Under the pieces are notes generated by a model. That model did no database searches, was not told the origin of the DNA, and saw only the letters and a list, made by a program, of their open reading frames with translations. A DNA stretch of 34,930 nt from Clostridia bacterium (GTDB lineage: Bacteria; Bacillota; Clostridia; Oscillospirales; Acutalibacteraceae). Below, one piece after another: positions 22,437 through 32,030 of this stretch (positions within the stretch are counted from its first letter, which is position 1; each line of letters opens with the position of its first letter). A program made the translations under genes and the position numbers. The stretch is from the NCBI GenBank assembly GCA_017416285.1, contig JAFQCU010000028.1, forward strand, positions 1 through 34,930. The letters run 5' to 3'.

Positions 22437-23271
22437 ACATTTCTAAATCTTTTTCAATTTGTTTTTTTAATTTATCGAGTGAATTGAATTTAATTTCGTC
22501 CCTTAAAAACTTAATTGGTGTAACGGTAATTTCTTTACCGTACAGGTCACCAACAAAATTTTTTATAAAGGTTTCACTTATAACATAATCGATTTGATAA
22601 GTCGGGCGAATACCAATATCCGTAATTGCCTCATACCTTTTGCCATTAATACAAACCTCGGTTTTATAAACACCGAAACGCAATTTAACCAAATCGTCGG
22701 GATATTTTTGATTTATTGTAGGAAAACCGATAGTTCTGCCACGCTGGTCGCCCATTTGAACCGTAGCTGTAAAGCTAAACGGCTTATATAAAAATTCATT
22801 TGCTTTTTCAATCTTTCCTTCTTTTAAAAGCGAACGTATATATGACGACGAAAGAGCGTTACCATCAGGTAATAAATACGGCTTTGATACCCTTAATTCT
22901 ATTTTGTTTTGGTGGCAAAATTCGCTCAAAAGCGCAGTATCACCTGCACCATTTTTGCCAAAACGATAATTAAAACCGCACGCAATAAAATCCGCCCGAA
23001 GCTCGTTTTGCAAGAATTCCAAAAAGCTTTCGGGAGAATTATTCCTTACCTTATCAAAGTCAAGCGTTACAATTTCATCAATACCAAACTCTTTTAAATA
23101 CCTGCATTTTTGATCTTCAGTGAAAAGCAATTCCTTTTTACCTGAAATTACCATTTTAGGCGGTGCTGTAAAGGTTACAGCCATCTTTTTAAAATCGCTT
23201 GGCAGAGTTAAAACCTGTTGGTGAGCAGTATGAAGCCCATCAAACGTGCCAAGCGCTATTGCGGTTTTCAT
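22435..23271 (-). CDS. ribF: Bifunctional riboflavin kinase/FAD synthetase
   Basis: RibF phosphorylates riboflavin to FMN and adenylates FMN to FAD. The 278-residue product has the N-terminal nucleotidyltransferase motif GTFDGLHTAHQQ (8-19), where the usual second glycine is alanine, and SSSYIRSLL. The C-terminal kinase domain has GRTIGFPTIN. GAGGTGAG precedes the ATG at 23271; an ATG at 23304 would overlap truB by 31 bp. It is the last gene of the rimP-infB operon, 2 nt after truB. No FMN riboswitch precedes it. Confidence 0.94.
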   Translation of the reverse strand: MKTAIALGTFDGLHTAHQQVLTLPSDFKKMAVTFTAPPKMVISGKKELLFTEDQKCRYLKEFGIDEIVTLDFDKVRNNSPESFLEFLQNELRADFIACGFNYRFGKNGAGDTALLSEFCHQNKIELRVSKPYLLPDGNALSSSYIRSLLKEGKIEKANEFLYKPFSFTATVQMGDQRGRTIGFPTINQKYPDDLVKLRFGVYKTEVCINGKRYEAITDIGIRPTYQIDYVISETFIKNFVGDLYGKEITVTPIKFLRDEIKFNSLDKLKKQIEKDLEM

Positions 23272-23273
23272 AA

Positions 23274-24170
23274 CTAACTCACCTCGGGATAATTTATTAT
23301 ACACTTAATTGCGACCTGCTGATTTTCGCAGTCAGCCACACCAATACCAAGAAATTGGTTTTTATACTTTATTCTGAAAAGTTCGTTTTCGGCAAAATTT
23401 TCAACATTAAGCCTTTCAAAAGCCAGTTGACCGCCGTTGCAAAAGCGCACCGCTTGATTTTTAGTAACGCTTAGCGCACGCAAATGCTTGACAGCGATTT
23501 CCTCATTTAATAAAAATTGCGAAATATTATCCTCGTTAAGCTCGGACAAATCGACACACTCGGATATATCAAATCCCGCCGTATTAACACGATTAAGTGC
23601 AGTTAAAGTGGCGCCTGTGGCAAGGGCTTCGCCAATATCACGTGCCAAAGAACGTATATACGTGCCTTTTGAAACGTGACAAGCGACTGTAAAACAGTTA
23701 TTTTCGTCAAGTGGCTTTACAACCGTTAAATCGAACACTTCAATCTCTCTCGGTTCAATTTCCACCGTCTTACCTTGGCGTGCCAAATCATAAAGGCGCA
23801 CACCATCCTTTTTAAGGGCGCTGTACATTGGTGGAATTTGGCTGATTTTACCCTTGAATTTTTCGAGAATATCCTCAACGTTGTTTTGTGTAACGCTAAC
23901 GTCACGCTCTTCCAAAACCTCGCCGGTTATATCACAGGTGTCGGTAATAACACCAAGCTTAATTTCAGCAATATACTTTTTATCAGCTGCCAAAACAAGG
24001 GATGAAAGCGCCGTTGCTCTGCCGACAAATATCGGCAAAACGCCTGTTGCCATTGGGTCAAGCGTGCCCGTGTGGCCAACACGCTTTTCATGCGCCGCAC
24101 GTTTTACCGCAGACACCGCCGAAAAGCTTGTGATACCACCTGGCTTATTTATTAACAGAAGTCCCTGCAT
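23274..24170 (-). CDS. truB: tRNA pseudouridine(55) synthase
   Basis: TruB makes pseudouridine 55 in the T-loop of tRNAs. From the ATG at 24170 (GGAGG 6 nt upstream) the protein has 298 residues. It opens with GLLLINKPGGITSF and has the catalytic Asp38 in GHTGTLDPMATG. KGTYIRSLARDIGE and a C-terminal PUA-like domain follow. It overlaps the end of nrnA by 26 bp, as is common in this operon. Confidence 0.96.
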   Translation of the reverse strand: MQGLLLINKPGGITSFSAVSAVKRAAHEKRVGHTGTLDPMATGVLPIFVGRATALSSLVLAADKKYIAEIKLGVITDTCDITGEVLEERDVSVTQNNVEDILEKFKGKISQIPPMYSALKKDGVRLYDLARQGKTVEIEPREIEVFDLTVVKPLDENNCFTVACHVSKGTYIRSLARDIGEALATGATLTALNRVNTAGFDISECVDLSELNEDNISQFLLNEEIAVKHLRALSVTKNQAVRFCNGGQLAFERLNVENFAENELFRIKYKNQFLGIGVADCENQQVAIKCIINYPEVS

Positions 24171-25152
24171 TGCAGTCCTCCATAGCCTTAGCGACAACCT
24201 CTAATATCTTGGCTTTAACTTCAGCCAAACTGCCGTTTATTACAGCAGCAGCCGCCGCTTTATGACCGCCACCGCCAAACTGCTTAGCAATTTCCGCCGC
24301 ATTTAACCTTTCAAAGGTTCTGAAAGAAACCTTGAAGGAATTCTCATCCACTTGTTTTACGGTTATGCCAATATCAATGCCCTCTACACTGCGTGAAATC
24401 AACGCAATACCCTCTAAATCAGAGCCGTAACAACCTGTGATTTCCTGCATTTCGCTAGTGACACTTAAAATTATGCACTTATCATTAAAATGATATTCTG
24501 CACCCTCTAAAACACGGCGTTCCATATCCAAAAGATTTTTTGACTTTGTATCAAACATTAATCTGTTGATTTCGCCCGCATTAATATTATAATCGTAAAG
24601 CATTGCCGCAATTATGTGGGTCTTTGCCGTTACGTTGGAATACTTAAAGCAACCCGTATCGGTAGCAATACCCGCATAAAGCGCACAAGCAGTAATATCA
24701 TTAATATTAACACGCATAAGGGTTAGCAATTCAAAAATGCTTTCGGCTGTTGCGCCGGCAGAGGTATCAAGATATAAATTCTTGGCAAAACGGCCATTTG
24801 TTATGTGATGGTCAATACATAAATCAACAATGTCGCCGAATTCGTCTGCCAAAGCGCCTAAAAGCTTTTTATCGGCAATATCAACCGCAACTATCGTAGC
24901 ATTTTCACGATGCACGTGATTGGTTGACCGAACAAAAAAGTCATACTTATTAGGAATAACGTCAGGACATAAAACACAAGCGGTTTTGCCGATTTCGTTA
25001 AGACCGTAATAAAGCGCATATGCCGAACCCAAAGTGTCACCGTCGGGTGAAGCATGGGTAAGTATTATATAATTGTCGTGCTTTTTTAAATACCTTGCCG
25101 TTTGCTTTAAAGTAAGCTCACGGCAGGAGGTATTGTCTTTATTTTTCATCAT
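24145..25152 (-). CDS. nrnA: DHH-family bifunctional oligoribonuclease/PAP phosphatase
   Basis: NrnA degrades nanoRNAs and dephosphorylates 3'-phosphoadenosine 5'-phosphate. The 335-residue product has the DHH-phosphoesterase motifs HASPDGDTLG, VDIAD, IDHH (signature motif III) and the DHHA1 RNA-binding motif GGGGHKAAAA near the C-terminus. The start is one of two adjacent ATGs (25152 or 25149) after GAGGAAAG, and it overlaps the end of rbfA. Position between rbfA and truB is the usual Firmicutes order. Confidence 0.94.
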   Translation of the reverse strand: MMKNKDNTSCRELTLKQTARYLKKHDNYIILTHASPDGDTLGSAYALYYGLNEIGKTACVLCPDVIPNKYDFFVRSTNHVHRENATIVAVDIADKKLLGALADEFGDIVDLCIDHHITNGRFAKNLYLDTSAGATAESIFELLTLMRVNINDITACALYAGIATDTGCFKYSNVTAKTHIIAAMLYDYNINAGEINRLMFDTKSKNLLDMERRVLEGAEYHFNDKCIILSVTSEMQEITGCYGSDLEGIALISRSVEGIDIGITVKQVDENSFKVSFRTFERLNAAEIAKQFGGGGHKAAAAAVINGSLAEVKAKILEVVAKAMEDCNAGTSVNK

Positions 25153-25498
25153 TACTTTCCTCTTTAAAAGATTCAATAATTTGGGAAATGTGCGCACTGT
25201 GGGCAATAGAATCATCTGCTATAAAGCGAAGCTCGGGCACCTTACGAAGCTTAAGCCTTGCGCCAAGCTCACGCCTTAAATAGCCCGATGCACCCTTAAG
25301 TGCCTTAACCGAGGTTACGGTTGCTTCATAGCCTTCTATTGCGCTAACGTAAACGGTAGCGTAGGAAAGGTCCCCCGTAACGTCAACCTTTACAATGCTT
25401 AAAAGCTTGCTTATTCTGGGGTCCTTAACTTCACGCAATAATTCGGACAGGCATACCCTTACGTCAGACGTTATACGGTTAATTTTAAATCCTGCCAT
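25139..25498 (-). CDS. rbfA: 30S ribosome-binding factor RbfA
   Basis: RbfA is a cold-shock 16S rRNA maturation factor with a KH-like fold. The 119-residue protein reads RITSDVRVCLSELLREVKDPRI near the start and VKVDVTGDLSYATVYVSA in the middle, both family signatures. Its ATG shares the A of the infB stop codon (TAATG), so translation is coupled. It overlaps nrnA by 14 bp. Confidence 0.96.
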   Translation of the reverse strand: MAGFKINRITSDVRVCLSELLREVKDPRISKLLSIVKVDVTGDLSYATVYVSAIEGYEATVTSVKALKGASGYLRRELGARLKLRKVPELRFIADDSIAHSAHISQIIESFKEESNDEK

Positions 25499-28038
25499 TA
25501 ATCTCTATACTCCTCCATAATAAAGGCTTCAAAAATGTCGCCTTCCTTAATATCGGCAAACTTTTCAAGACCGATACCACATTCATAGCCTTGTGCAACT
25601 TCCTTAACGTCATCCTTAAAGCGACGGAGTGAGTCAATCTTATCTTCGCAAATTACTATACCGTCACGAACAAGACGAAGCTGGGCAGAACGTGCAACCT
25701 TACCGTTTGTGATATAACAACCGGCAATAGTACCAACGTTAGAAATTTTATAAACGCTTCTAACTTCGGCAGTACCGATAATATTTTCACGGAATTTGGG
25801 TGCCAACATACCCTTCATAGCGGCTTCAATTTCTTCAATGCAGTCGTAAATAATGCGGTACATACGCATATCAACGCCTTCACGTTCAGCCGTTTCCTTT
25901 GCAACAGCATCAGGACGAACGTTAAAGCCAACGATAATTGCGCCGGATGCCTGTGCCAAAGTAACGTCAGATTCGTTAACAGCACCAACGCCACCGTGAA
26001 TTACGCAAACCTTAACCTCGTCATTTGAAAGCTTTACAAGACTTTCACGTACAGCTTCAACAGAGCCTTGTACGTCCGCCTTAACGATAATATTAAGCTC
26101 CTTAAGCTCGCCTGCAGAAAGATTATCAAAGAGGTTATCAAGTGTAACCTTTTGTTTTGCGTTATTAAGCTCATCCTTAGCCTTTTGCTTTCTCTGTTCA
26201 ACAAGCTGACGTGCAAGACGTTCGTCTGATACGGCGTCGAAAACGTCGCCCGCATTAGGTGTTTCAGCAAGACCGGTGATTTCAACAGGAACAGAGGGAC
26301 CCGCTTCCTTAAGCTCAATACCCTTTTCGTTGGTCATTACACGAACACGGCCAACGGCTGTGCCGGCAACTATAATATCACCTGTTCTGAGTGTACCGTT
26401 TTGAACAAGGAGGGAAGCAACGGGACCACGGCCCTTGTCGAGACGGGCTTCAATAACGATACCCTTTGCACGACGGTCGGGGTTTGCCTTAAGCTCTTGC
26501 ATTTCGGCAACCAAGAGGATATTTTCCAAAAGATTGTCAATACCCATATGTGTTTTAGCCGAAACGGGCACACAAATAATATCGCCGCCCCATTCTTCAG
26601 GAACAAGCTCATGTTCGGTAAGCTGTTGCATAATACGGTCGGGGTTAGCCTCGGGCTTATCCATTTTATTGATTGCAACAATAATCTGAACCTTGGCAGC
26701 CTTGGCGTGATTAATTGCTTCTATAGTCTGGGGCATAATACCGTCATCGGCAGCAACAACAAGCACCGCAATATCGGTAGCCATAGCACCACGCTGACGC
26801 ATTGATGTAAACGCTGCGTGACCGGGGGTATCAAGGAATGTGATATCCTCACCGTTGCAGTTTACACGGTAAGCACCAATGTGCTGTGTAATACCGCCGG
26901 CTTCGGTTGAAGTAACTGCAGTATCACGAATAGCATCGAGAAGTGAAGTTTTACCATGGTCAACGTGACCCATAACAACAACAACGGGACTGCGGGGCTT
27001 TAGGTTTTCAGCAGTATCTTCTGTGTCGTCCATAATCTTTTCTTCAATGGTAACAACAACAGCCTTTTGGATTTTAGCGCCCATTTCAATAACTACAATT
27101 TCAGCTGTATCATAGTCAATTACCTGATTAACGGTTGCCATCATACCGAGCTTTAATAACTCTTTAATAACCTCGGCAGCAGTTTTCTTCATAGCTGCAG
27201 CAAGCTCGCCCACAGTAATTTCATCCCCGATTGTAACAGTAATGGGGGTTTTCTTAATGCGTTCAAGCTGTAAACGACGCATCTTGTCTGCCTCGGTTTC
27301 ACGCTTAGCACCTTGAGGACGCTTATAGTCTTTAGACTTCTGCTTAATTTTTTGCTTGCGTGAATAATTGTCCTGCATTGAGTTTGCGGGAGCAATAGTT
27401 TCATATTTTTCGTTATATTTATCGATATTTACGTTAGAGGTACGGGTATCAATACGACGAATTTCAGCAGGGCCACGATTAGGTGTGTCACCTGCCACCT
27501 TATCCTTTTTCTTAGAAACAAAGGGTTGAGGATCAGAAGGCTTGTGTTCCTTTTTAACCTCTTCCTTTTTGGGCTCTTGTTTTTTGGGTTCAGCCTTTTT
27601 CGGTTCTTCTTTCTTTGGTTCTTGCTTTTTAGGCTCTTCCTTCTTGGGTTCTTCCTTAACAGCCTCAGGCTTTTTAGGCGCCGGTTTGGGTTCTGCCTTA
27701 GGTTCTTCTTTCTTTGCTTTTTCAGCATCCTGTGCGGCAGCGGCAGCCTTTAGCTGTTCCAAAATAGCCATTTGTTCTAAAAGCTTTTTGTTTTTCTCTT
27801 CCTCACGGGCTTTTTTAGCCTTTTCACGAGCTTCAGCACCGGTTGCAAAATAAGCAGTGAAGTCCTTCACAGCGTTATCTTTAGTAAGCTTATTGAAAAA
27901 ACGACCTATTTCCTCTTCGTTAAGGGTTGCACTTGATTTCTTTTCGCTTCCGGATACCTCTGTAGCGATAATCGCAACATCCTTTGAACTCATATTTAAG
28001 TCTTTGGCAAGATCACTGACTTTATATTTATTGGTCAT
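25498..28038 (-). CDS. infB: Translation initiation factor IF-2
   Basis: The 846-residue GTPase loads fMet-tRNA on the 30S subunit. From the ATG at 28038 (AAAGGAGG 8 nt upstream) it has an IF2-N subdomain (about 1-60). A charged linker follows with [10 protein letters not shown] repeats (about 110-164), then a second IF2-N domain. The G domain carries [10 protein letters not shown] (357-366), DTPGHAAF and NKMD; domains II-IV complete the protein. The linker repeats are low in complexity and create false frames on the other strand. It overlaps ylxQ by 11 bp and rbfA by 1 bp. Confidence 0.98.
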   Translation of the reverse strand: MTNKYKVSDLAKDLNMSSKDVAIIATEVSGSEKKSSATLNEEEIGRFFNKLTKDNAVKDFTAYFATGAEAREKAKKAREEEKNKKLLEQMAILEQLKAAAAAQDAEKAKKEEPKAEPKPAPKKPEAVKEEPKKEEPKKQEPKKEEPKKAEPKKQEPKKEEVKKEHKPSDPQPFVSKKKDKVAGDTPNRGPAEIRRIDTRTSNVNIDKYNEKYETIAPANSMQDNYSRKQKIKQKSKDYKRPQGAKRETEADKMRRLQLERIKKTPITVTIGDEITVGELAAAMKKTAAEVIKELLKLGMMATVNQVIDYDTAEIVVIEMGAKIQKAVVVTIEEKIMDDTEDTAENLKPRSPVVVVMGHVDHGKTSLLDAIRDTAVTSTEAGGITQHIGAYRVNCNGEDITFLDTPGHAAFTSMRQRGAMATDIAVLVVAADDGIMPQTIEAINHAKAAKVQIIVAINKMDKPEANPDRIMQQLTEHELVPEEWGGDIICVPVSAKTHMGIDNLLENILLVAEMQELKANPDRRAKGIVIEARLDKGRGPVASLLVQNGTLRTGDIIVAGTAVGRVRVMTNEKGIELKEAGPSVPVEITGLAETPNAGDVFDAVSDERLARQLVEQRKQKAKDELNNAKQKVTLDNLFDNLSAGELKELNIIVKADVQGSVEAVRESLVKLSNDEVKVCVIHGGVGAVNESDVTLAQASGAIIVGFNVRPDAVAKETAEREGVDMRMYRIIYDCIEEIEAAMKGMLAPKFRENIIGTAEVRSVYKISNVGTIAGCYITNGKVARSAQLRLVRDGIVICEDKIDSLRRFKDDVKEVAQGYECGIGLEKFADIKEGDIFEAFIMEEYRD

Positions 28039-28339
28039 TAGCATATCCTCCTTTAATTGCATCGGCAAACGACTTATCATTTACCGAAATAATACCGCAT
28101 TTTCGGCCAACTGCCTTTCCTACGGTGTCGATGTTTTCATCGGTTAAAACTATAAACGGAACGTTTTTGTTAAGTGTATGAAAATTGATTTCCTTTTTGC
28201 TTTTAGCCGACACATCACCAGCACAAACAATCAAAAAGCTTTTACCCGCTTTAATCGATGCAAGCGACATATCCATACCAAAAGAAAGCTTTCCCGCTTT
28301 TGAAGCAAAGCCCAAAAGTGTCAAAATTTTATTGTTCAC
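28028..28339 (-). CDS. ylxQ: L7Ae/L30e-family RNA-binding protein (YlxQ)
   Basis: A 103-residue L7Ae-type protein, predicted to bind kink-turn RNA. It has [18 protein letters not shown] at the N-terminus and the fold's central [17 protein letters not shown] and [19 protein letters not shown] segments. It sits between ylxR and infB, the standard position, and overlaps both by 11 bp. Its cellular role is not firmly established. Confidence 0.92.
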   Translation of the reverse strand: MNNKILTLLGFASKAGKLSFGMDMSLASIKAGKSFLIVCAGDVSAKSKKEINFHTLNKNVPFIVLTDENIDTVGKAVGRKCGIISVNDKSFADAIKGGYANDQ

Positions 28340-28601
28340 CTTTTTTAATTTCCTTCATAAGCTCGTCATATACCTCATCGGTTATCTGACATTCAAATGC
28401 ACGTGATAAGGCTTTTTGCTTTTTTGCTTTTTCAAAGCATTCTACACTTTTGCAAATATATGCGCCACGGCCGTTAAGCTTACCGGTAAAATCGACCTTG
28501 ATTTCCCCCTCGGGAGTTTTAACAACACGGATAAGCTCTTTTTTAGGCTTCATTTCGTGACAGCCCGTGCACATACGCATGGGAATTTTTTTCATACTCA
28601 T
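28329..28601 (-). CDS. ylxR: YlxR-family RNA-binding protein
   Basis: The 90-residue DUF448 protein has the family pattern RMCTGCHEMKPKKELIRVV, then GRGAYICKSVECFEKAKKQKAL. YlxR was reported to bind RNase P RNA and modulate its activity (name RnpM). GAGG lies 9 nt before the ATG at 28601; a second ATG at 28595 is less well placed. It lies between nusA and ylxQ and overlaps ylxQ by 11 bp. Confidence 0.93.
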   Translation of the reverse strand: MSMKKIPMRMCTGCHEMKPKKELIRVVKTPEGEIKVDFTGKLNGRGAYICKSVECFEKAKKQKALSRAFECQITDEVYDELMKEIKKGEQ

Positions 28602-28624
28602 AATAATGTTCCTCTAAAATTAAA

Positions 28625-29710
28625 TTATTCACCGTAATATCCGCTTTCGGGGTGGATATCAATCTTCCAACCTGTAAGCTTAGCGGCAAGGCGTACGTTC
28701 TGACCCTTGTTGCCGATTGCAAGCGACAACTGAGCATCGGGAACCTTTACCTTGCAAGCCTTGGGGTCTTCTGACAAAATTTCAACCGATGAAACCTTTG
28801 CAGGAGACAATGCTTCTGAAATGAAAGCAACGGGATCTTCGCTATATTTAACAATATCAATCTTTTCGCCCGCAAGCTCTTCAACAATTTTGTTTACACG
28901 CTCACCACGGGGACCGATACAAGCGCCGATAGGATCAATTTCAGGATTAGCTGAATAAACCGCAATCTTTGTACGTGAGCCTGCCTGACGTGAAACCGAC
29001 TTAATTTCAATAGTGCCGTCGAAAATTTCGGGAACCTCGGTTTCAAAAAGACGCTTTACAAGACCTGGATGTGTACGAGAAAGCATTACACGAGCGCCAC
29101 GCTCGGTTTCCTTAACGTCAACAACATAAACCTTGATGTGATCGCCCTCTTCGAGCACCTCATCAGGCACCTGTTCAGCCTTGGGTAAAGTTGCGTCAGA
29201 GTGACCAATGGTTAAAATTGCGTTACCTGTGCGGGGGTCGATTTTCTGAACAACCGCTGTGAGAAGCTCACGTGTGTGGCTTTGGAACTCTGCCAAGGTA
29301 TGACCACGTTCAGCTTCACGAACGCCCTGACGGAAATTGTTTTTTGAATTCTGTGCAACAACACGACCGAATTTTCTGGGGTCAAGCTTAATGTCAACAA
29401 AGCCGTTTTCGATTGAATTTGTATCGATTAAAGCGGCATCCTCTTTAGAAATTTCGGTATAAGGATCCATAACCTCGTCAACAACGGTCTTGCGTGCGGT
29501 AACGGTGAAGGTTTCCTTTTCAACGTCAATTTTGCAGGTTACTATTTCATTACCGCCAAAATCCTTACGTGCGGCAACCACGATAGCGTCTGCAATTTTT
29601 TCAGCGATGAATTCCTTGGGAATTCCTCTTTCTTCTTCCATAAGCTTTAATGCTTCAAAAAATTCAGCATAATTAACTTCGTCTTTTTTAACTTTTTTTG
29701 CTCTTGCCAT
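28625..29710 (-). CDS. nusA: Transcription termination/antitermination factor NusA
   Basis: NusA binds RNA polymerase and controls pausing and termination. The 361-residue product has the N-terminal domain (about 1-130), an S1 domain (KIDPRTGNAILTIGHSDATL, then HIKVYVVDVKETERGARVML) and two KH domains (IGACIGPRGERVNKI; LSLAIGNKGQNVRLA). The acidic repeats of E. coli NusA are absent, as in other Firmicutes. An ATG at 29728 lacks a ribosome binding site; its own GGAGG serves the ATG at 29710, although spacing (11 nt) is long. It is second in the operon after rimP. Self-regulation at the leader terminator is possible. Confidence 0.97.
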   Translation of the reverse strand: MARAKKVKKDEVNYAEFFEALKLMEEERGIPKEFIAEKIADAIVVAARKDFGGNEIVTCKIDVEKETFTVTARKTVVDEVMDPYTEISKEDAALIDTNSIENGFVDIKLDPRKFGRVVAQNSKNNFRQGVREAERGHTLAEFQSHTRELLTAVVQKIDPRTGNAILTIGHSDATLPKAEQVPDEVLEEGDHIKVYVVDVKETERGARVMLSRTHPGLVKRLFETEVPEIFDGTIEIKSVSRQAGSRTKIAVYSANPEIDPIGACIGPRGERVNKIVEELAGEKIDIVKYSEDPVAFISEALSPAKVSSVEILSEDPKACKVKVPDAQLSLAIGNKGQNVRLAAKLTGWKIDIHPESGYYGE

Positions 29711-29746
29711 TTTTCCAGTTTCCTCCATTAAAATATTTAAACTTTT

Positions 29747-30199
29747 TTATTCAAAATAATATACGTTTGCTTTGGAAATTTCCTTAAGCGTAAATTCGTA
29801 AACCGTACCGTCAACATCTAATTTAACGTTACCGTCAAACCCGCTTAAAACACCGATAAATTCCTTAACACCGTCCAAAGCCTTATAAAGCTTTATCTTA
29901 ACAGTTTCACCCTGCATTGCTTCATAATGTGCGGGGCGGGTAAGCTCACGGTCAACACCGCATGAGCAAACCTCAAGATAATAGGATTTATCAATCGGGT
30001 CGGCCTCGTCAATAATCGGGTCAATCGCATGGGAAACGTTGGTGCAGTCATCAATATTGATGCCGCCCTCCTTATCAATGAATACCCTTAAATACCACGA
30101 AGCGCCCTCTTTTAAAAAGCGAACGTCCCAAAGGGTAACACCCTGCGCTTCAACCGTTTCTTTAATAAGGTCATAAACACGCTCGGCTGCACTTGCCAT
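29747..30199 (-). CDS. rimP: Ribosome maturation factor RimP
   Basis: The 150-residue product assists 30S assembly. Family features include LWDVRFLKEGASWYLRVFID near the N-terminus, the SHAIDPIIDEADPID segment, and YYLEVCSCGVDRELTRPAHY, a variant of the usual LEVSSPGLDRPL motif. The C-terminal Sm-like domain contains VKIKLYKALDG. AGGAGATG precedes the ATG. It is the first gene of the rimP-to-ribF operon. Confidence 0.95.
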   Translation of the reverse strand: MASAAERVYDLIKETVEAQGVTLWDVRFLKEGASWYLRVFIDKEGGINIDDCTNVSHAIDPIIDEADPIDKSYYLEVCSCGVDRELTRPAHYEAMQGETVKIKLYKALDGVKEFIGVLSGFDGNVKLDVDGTVYEFTLKEISKANVYYFE

Positions 30200-30217
30200 A
30201 AAAACTCATCTCCTTGC

Positions 30218-30249
30218 AAAACAAAAGTGAGCGGCTGTCAGCCACTCAC
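30218..30249 (-). promoter_or_regulatory. Terminator-like hairpin in the rimP-nusA operon leader
   Basis: Between promoter and rimP, the minus strand can fold GTGAGTGGC/GCCGCTCAC (9 bp, one G-U pair, loop TGACA, 30227-30249), followed by TTTTGTTTT. It has the form of a factor-independent terminator placed before the first gene, so it is probably an attenuator. No alternative antiterminator was identified. Confidence 0.65.
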
Positions 30250-30273
30250 CTTTCTTTAAGATATTACAAAAGA

Positions 30274-30302
30274 ATTATAACACAAACTTTTGCAAAAATC
30301 AA
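30274..30302 (-). promoter_or_regulatory. Promoter of the rimP-nusA-infB operon
   Basis: On the minus strand TTGATT (30297-30302), 17-bp spacer and TATAAT (30274-30279), about 75 bp before the rimP ATG. Confidence 0.75.
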
Positions 30303-30310
30303 GTACTATT

Positions 30311-31975
30311 TTAATATGTGTCACCCTCATAAGTATTAACATAAATTTTAATACTTATATCAGCGTTGACGGTTTCGCCCGCAATGGGATACTGTTCAAT
30401 AATCTGTCCCGGAGCATATTCTTCATCATATTTTTCAAGCACTTCGATATTCTGATACAAGAAGCCCTGCTTTAAAAGCTCAAGCTTTGCCTCGTCCTCT
30501 GTACGGTTCAAAACGCTTGGCATTTTAAATTCTTTAGGTCCAAGACTTATTATAACCTCTATCTTGGTTTCCTTCTTAACGCTTGTGCCCTTAACAACCG
30601 ACTGACTGCAAATTGTTCCACGTGGTTCGGTTGAAAATTCTTTACCCTTAATAACAAAAACAAAGTTTTCGTTTTCGGGGTTATCGATAACTGCAGAATA
30701 ATATTCGCCTATTAAGTCCGGCACTGTGAATAGCTTTTCGGGATCGTCATCACTTGTAGTATTATCACCTATATTTTCTACAGTTGGCACACTACTTGAA
30801 GGATTGCTGGATTGCTGGCTGTTGTTATCACCGTTGCCGAAAATAGCATCACGGAAAACAGTAAACATTAAAACAATAGCAAGCAACAAAATAACAATAA
30901 TTGTAACGATTGTTGTCACAAGCACAACCTTACCGTTACCGGTTTTTTCTTTTTGGGGCTTAACCTTTTGAGCAGGTGCGCCCTTTTTCTCCGGCTTGGG
31001 AGCTACCGCACCGGGAATTTCGCCGTAAACCAACTGGTTTTTAAATGCTTCCATATCAGCAGTACGGTCTTGCGGTCTTACCTGTAAAGCATTTGCCAAG
31101 GAAGAAAGCACCTGACGAGGTAATTCTTCAGCAAATTTAGACGGAATTGACATTGAATCATTTTCAAGTCTTGCGGTTGCCTTAGCGGGAAGAGTTCCAA
31201 TAAGCACGTTAAAAAGTGTCGCACAAAAGCCGTAAACGTCGGTAGCGGGACCAATGCGGAATTCGCCATCGGTTTTATACTGCTCTACCGCTGCAAAACC
31301 ATCAAGCACTTCATACTGAATTTCATCGTTTTCAATACGCAATTTATTAATTGAGTAACCTGTAATGCGGAGCTTTCCGTCACGACCAACCAAAATTGTA
31401 TCGGTCGAAATACCCTTATGGATAATGCCAAGGTCGTGCATACCTTTAATTGTGTCAATAAGAGGTAAAAACAATGCACGTGCCTGTTCCCACTTCAAGG
31501 TTCCGCCATTGTGTGAAAGGAAATTATTAAGAGTTACACCCTGTACGTTTTGCATAACTGCAAAAGCAGTGCCGTTTTCCTCAAAAACGTCAATAACCGG
31601 AACAAGTGACGGCAAATCACTTGATTTAATGGTTTTATTAATTTCTAAAAATTCTAAAAGGCCTTCGTTAAAGGTATATTCCTTACCCTTAATCATTGAA
31701 ACGGTCTTGTCGGGATTACGCTTTGCAACCCCATCAGGAAAATATTCACGAACCTGAACAATGGCATCGTTTGCTGTGTCCCAACCGATATAAGTAATGC
31801 CTTCGCCGTTGGAAGAAAGCACACGTCCGATAAGATAACGGTCGTTTACCGTCGTTTTAATCGAAACTGCATTTTTAGGGTTCTTTTCCTTCGAATCAAA
31901 ACCGCAAATCGGGCAAACCTGCTCGCCGCCGTTATCGTTCATACAACCCATACAAAGTCTGTCGGTGCTTATCAT
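30311..31975 (-). CDS. PASTA-domain Ser/Thr kinase-like membrane protein, predicted pseudokinase
   Basis: The ATG at 31975 follows GGAGG and gives 554 residues. An N-terminal zinc ribbon (C8, C11, C21, C24) is followed by a kinase fold (about 45-320), a membrane helix (about 350-375), a Ser/Asn-rich linker and two extracellular PASTA domains (from about 415) that in relatives bind muropeptides. The fold is recognisable: SNGEGITYIGWD glycine loop, DVYGFCATLFNVLIGTLP, and RPQDR. The catalytic set is not: the VAIK lysine is Arg76 in VQVREY, HRD is HKG (186-188), and DFG is TGY (205-207). Relatives with the same zinc ribbon and VAIKEYFP motif keep these residues. It lies directly downstream of a metallophosphoesterase gene. 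Signalling without phosphotransfer is likely. Confidence 0.88.
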   Translation of the reverse strand: MISTDRLCMGCMNDNGGEQVCPICGFDSKEKNPKNAVSIKTTVNDRYLIGRVLSSNGEGITYIGWDTANDAIVQVREYFPDGVAKRNPDKTVSMIKGKEYTFNEGLLEFLEINKTIKSSDLPSLVPVIDVFEENGTAFAVMQNVQGVTLNNFLSHNGGTLKWEQARALFLPLIDTIKGMHDLGIIHKGISTDTILVGRDGKLRITGYSINKLRIENDEIQYEVLDGFAAVEQYKTDGEFRIGPATDVYGFCATLFNVLIGTLPAKATARLENDSMSIPSKFAEELPRQVLSSLANALQVRPQDRTADMEAFKNQLVYGEIPGAVAPKPEKKGAPAQKVKPQKEKTGNGKVVLVTTIVTIIVILLLAIVLMFTVFRDAIFGNGDNNSQQSSNPSSSVPTVENIGDNTTSDDDPEKLFTVPDLIGEYYSAVIDNPENENFVFVIKGKEFSTEPRGTICSQSVVKGTSVKKETKIEVIISLGPKEFKMPSVLNRTEDEAKLELLKQGFLYQNIEVLEKYDEEYAPGQIIEQYPIAGETVNADISIKIYVNTYEGDTY

Positions 31976-32015
31976 AAACAACCTCCGTAAAATAAAATTC
32001 ACTTGAACTCTTTAT

Positions 32016-32024
32016 ATTATACCA
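32016..32024 (-). promoter_or_regulatory. Extended -10 promoter of the PASTA pseudokinase gene
   Basis: On the minus strand TGGTATAAT matches an extended -10 (TGnTATAAT), about 40 bp before the ATG. The TTGACA nearby is too close to act as its -35. Confidence 0.5.
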
Positions 32025-32030
32025 CACTTG

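Noticed and set aside
22435-23304. FMN riboswitch controlling ribF
   Set aside because: ribF follows truB by 2 nt inside a long operon, and no conserved FMN riboswitch sequence was seen upstream.
27526-27853. Plus-strand open frames rich in Phe/Leu or Ser/Gly opposite infB
   Set aside because: They are antisense shadows of the EEPKK-type repeat linker of IF-2, with no ribosome binding site and extreme composition.
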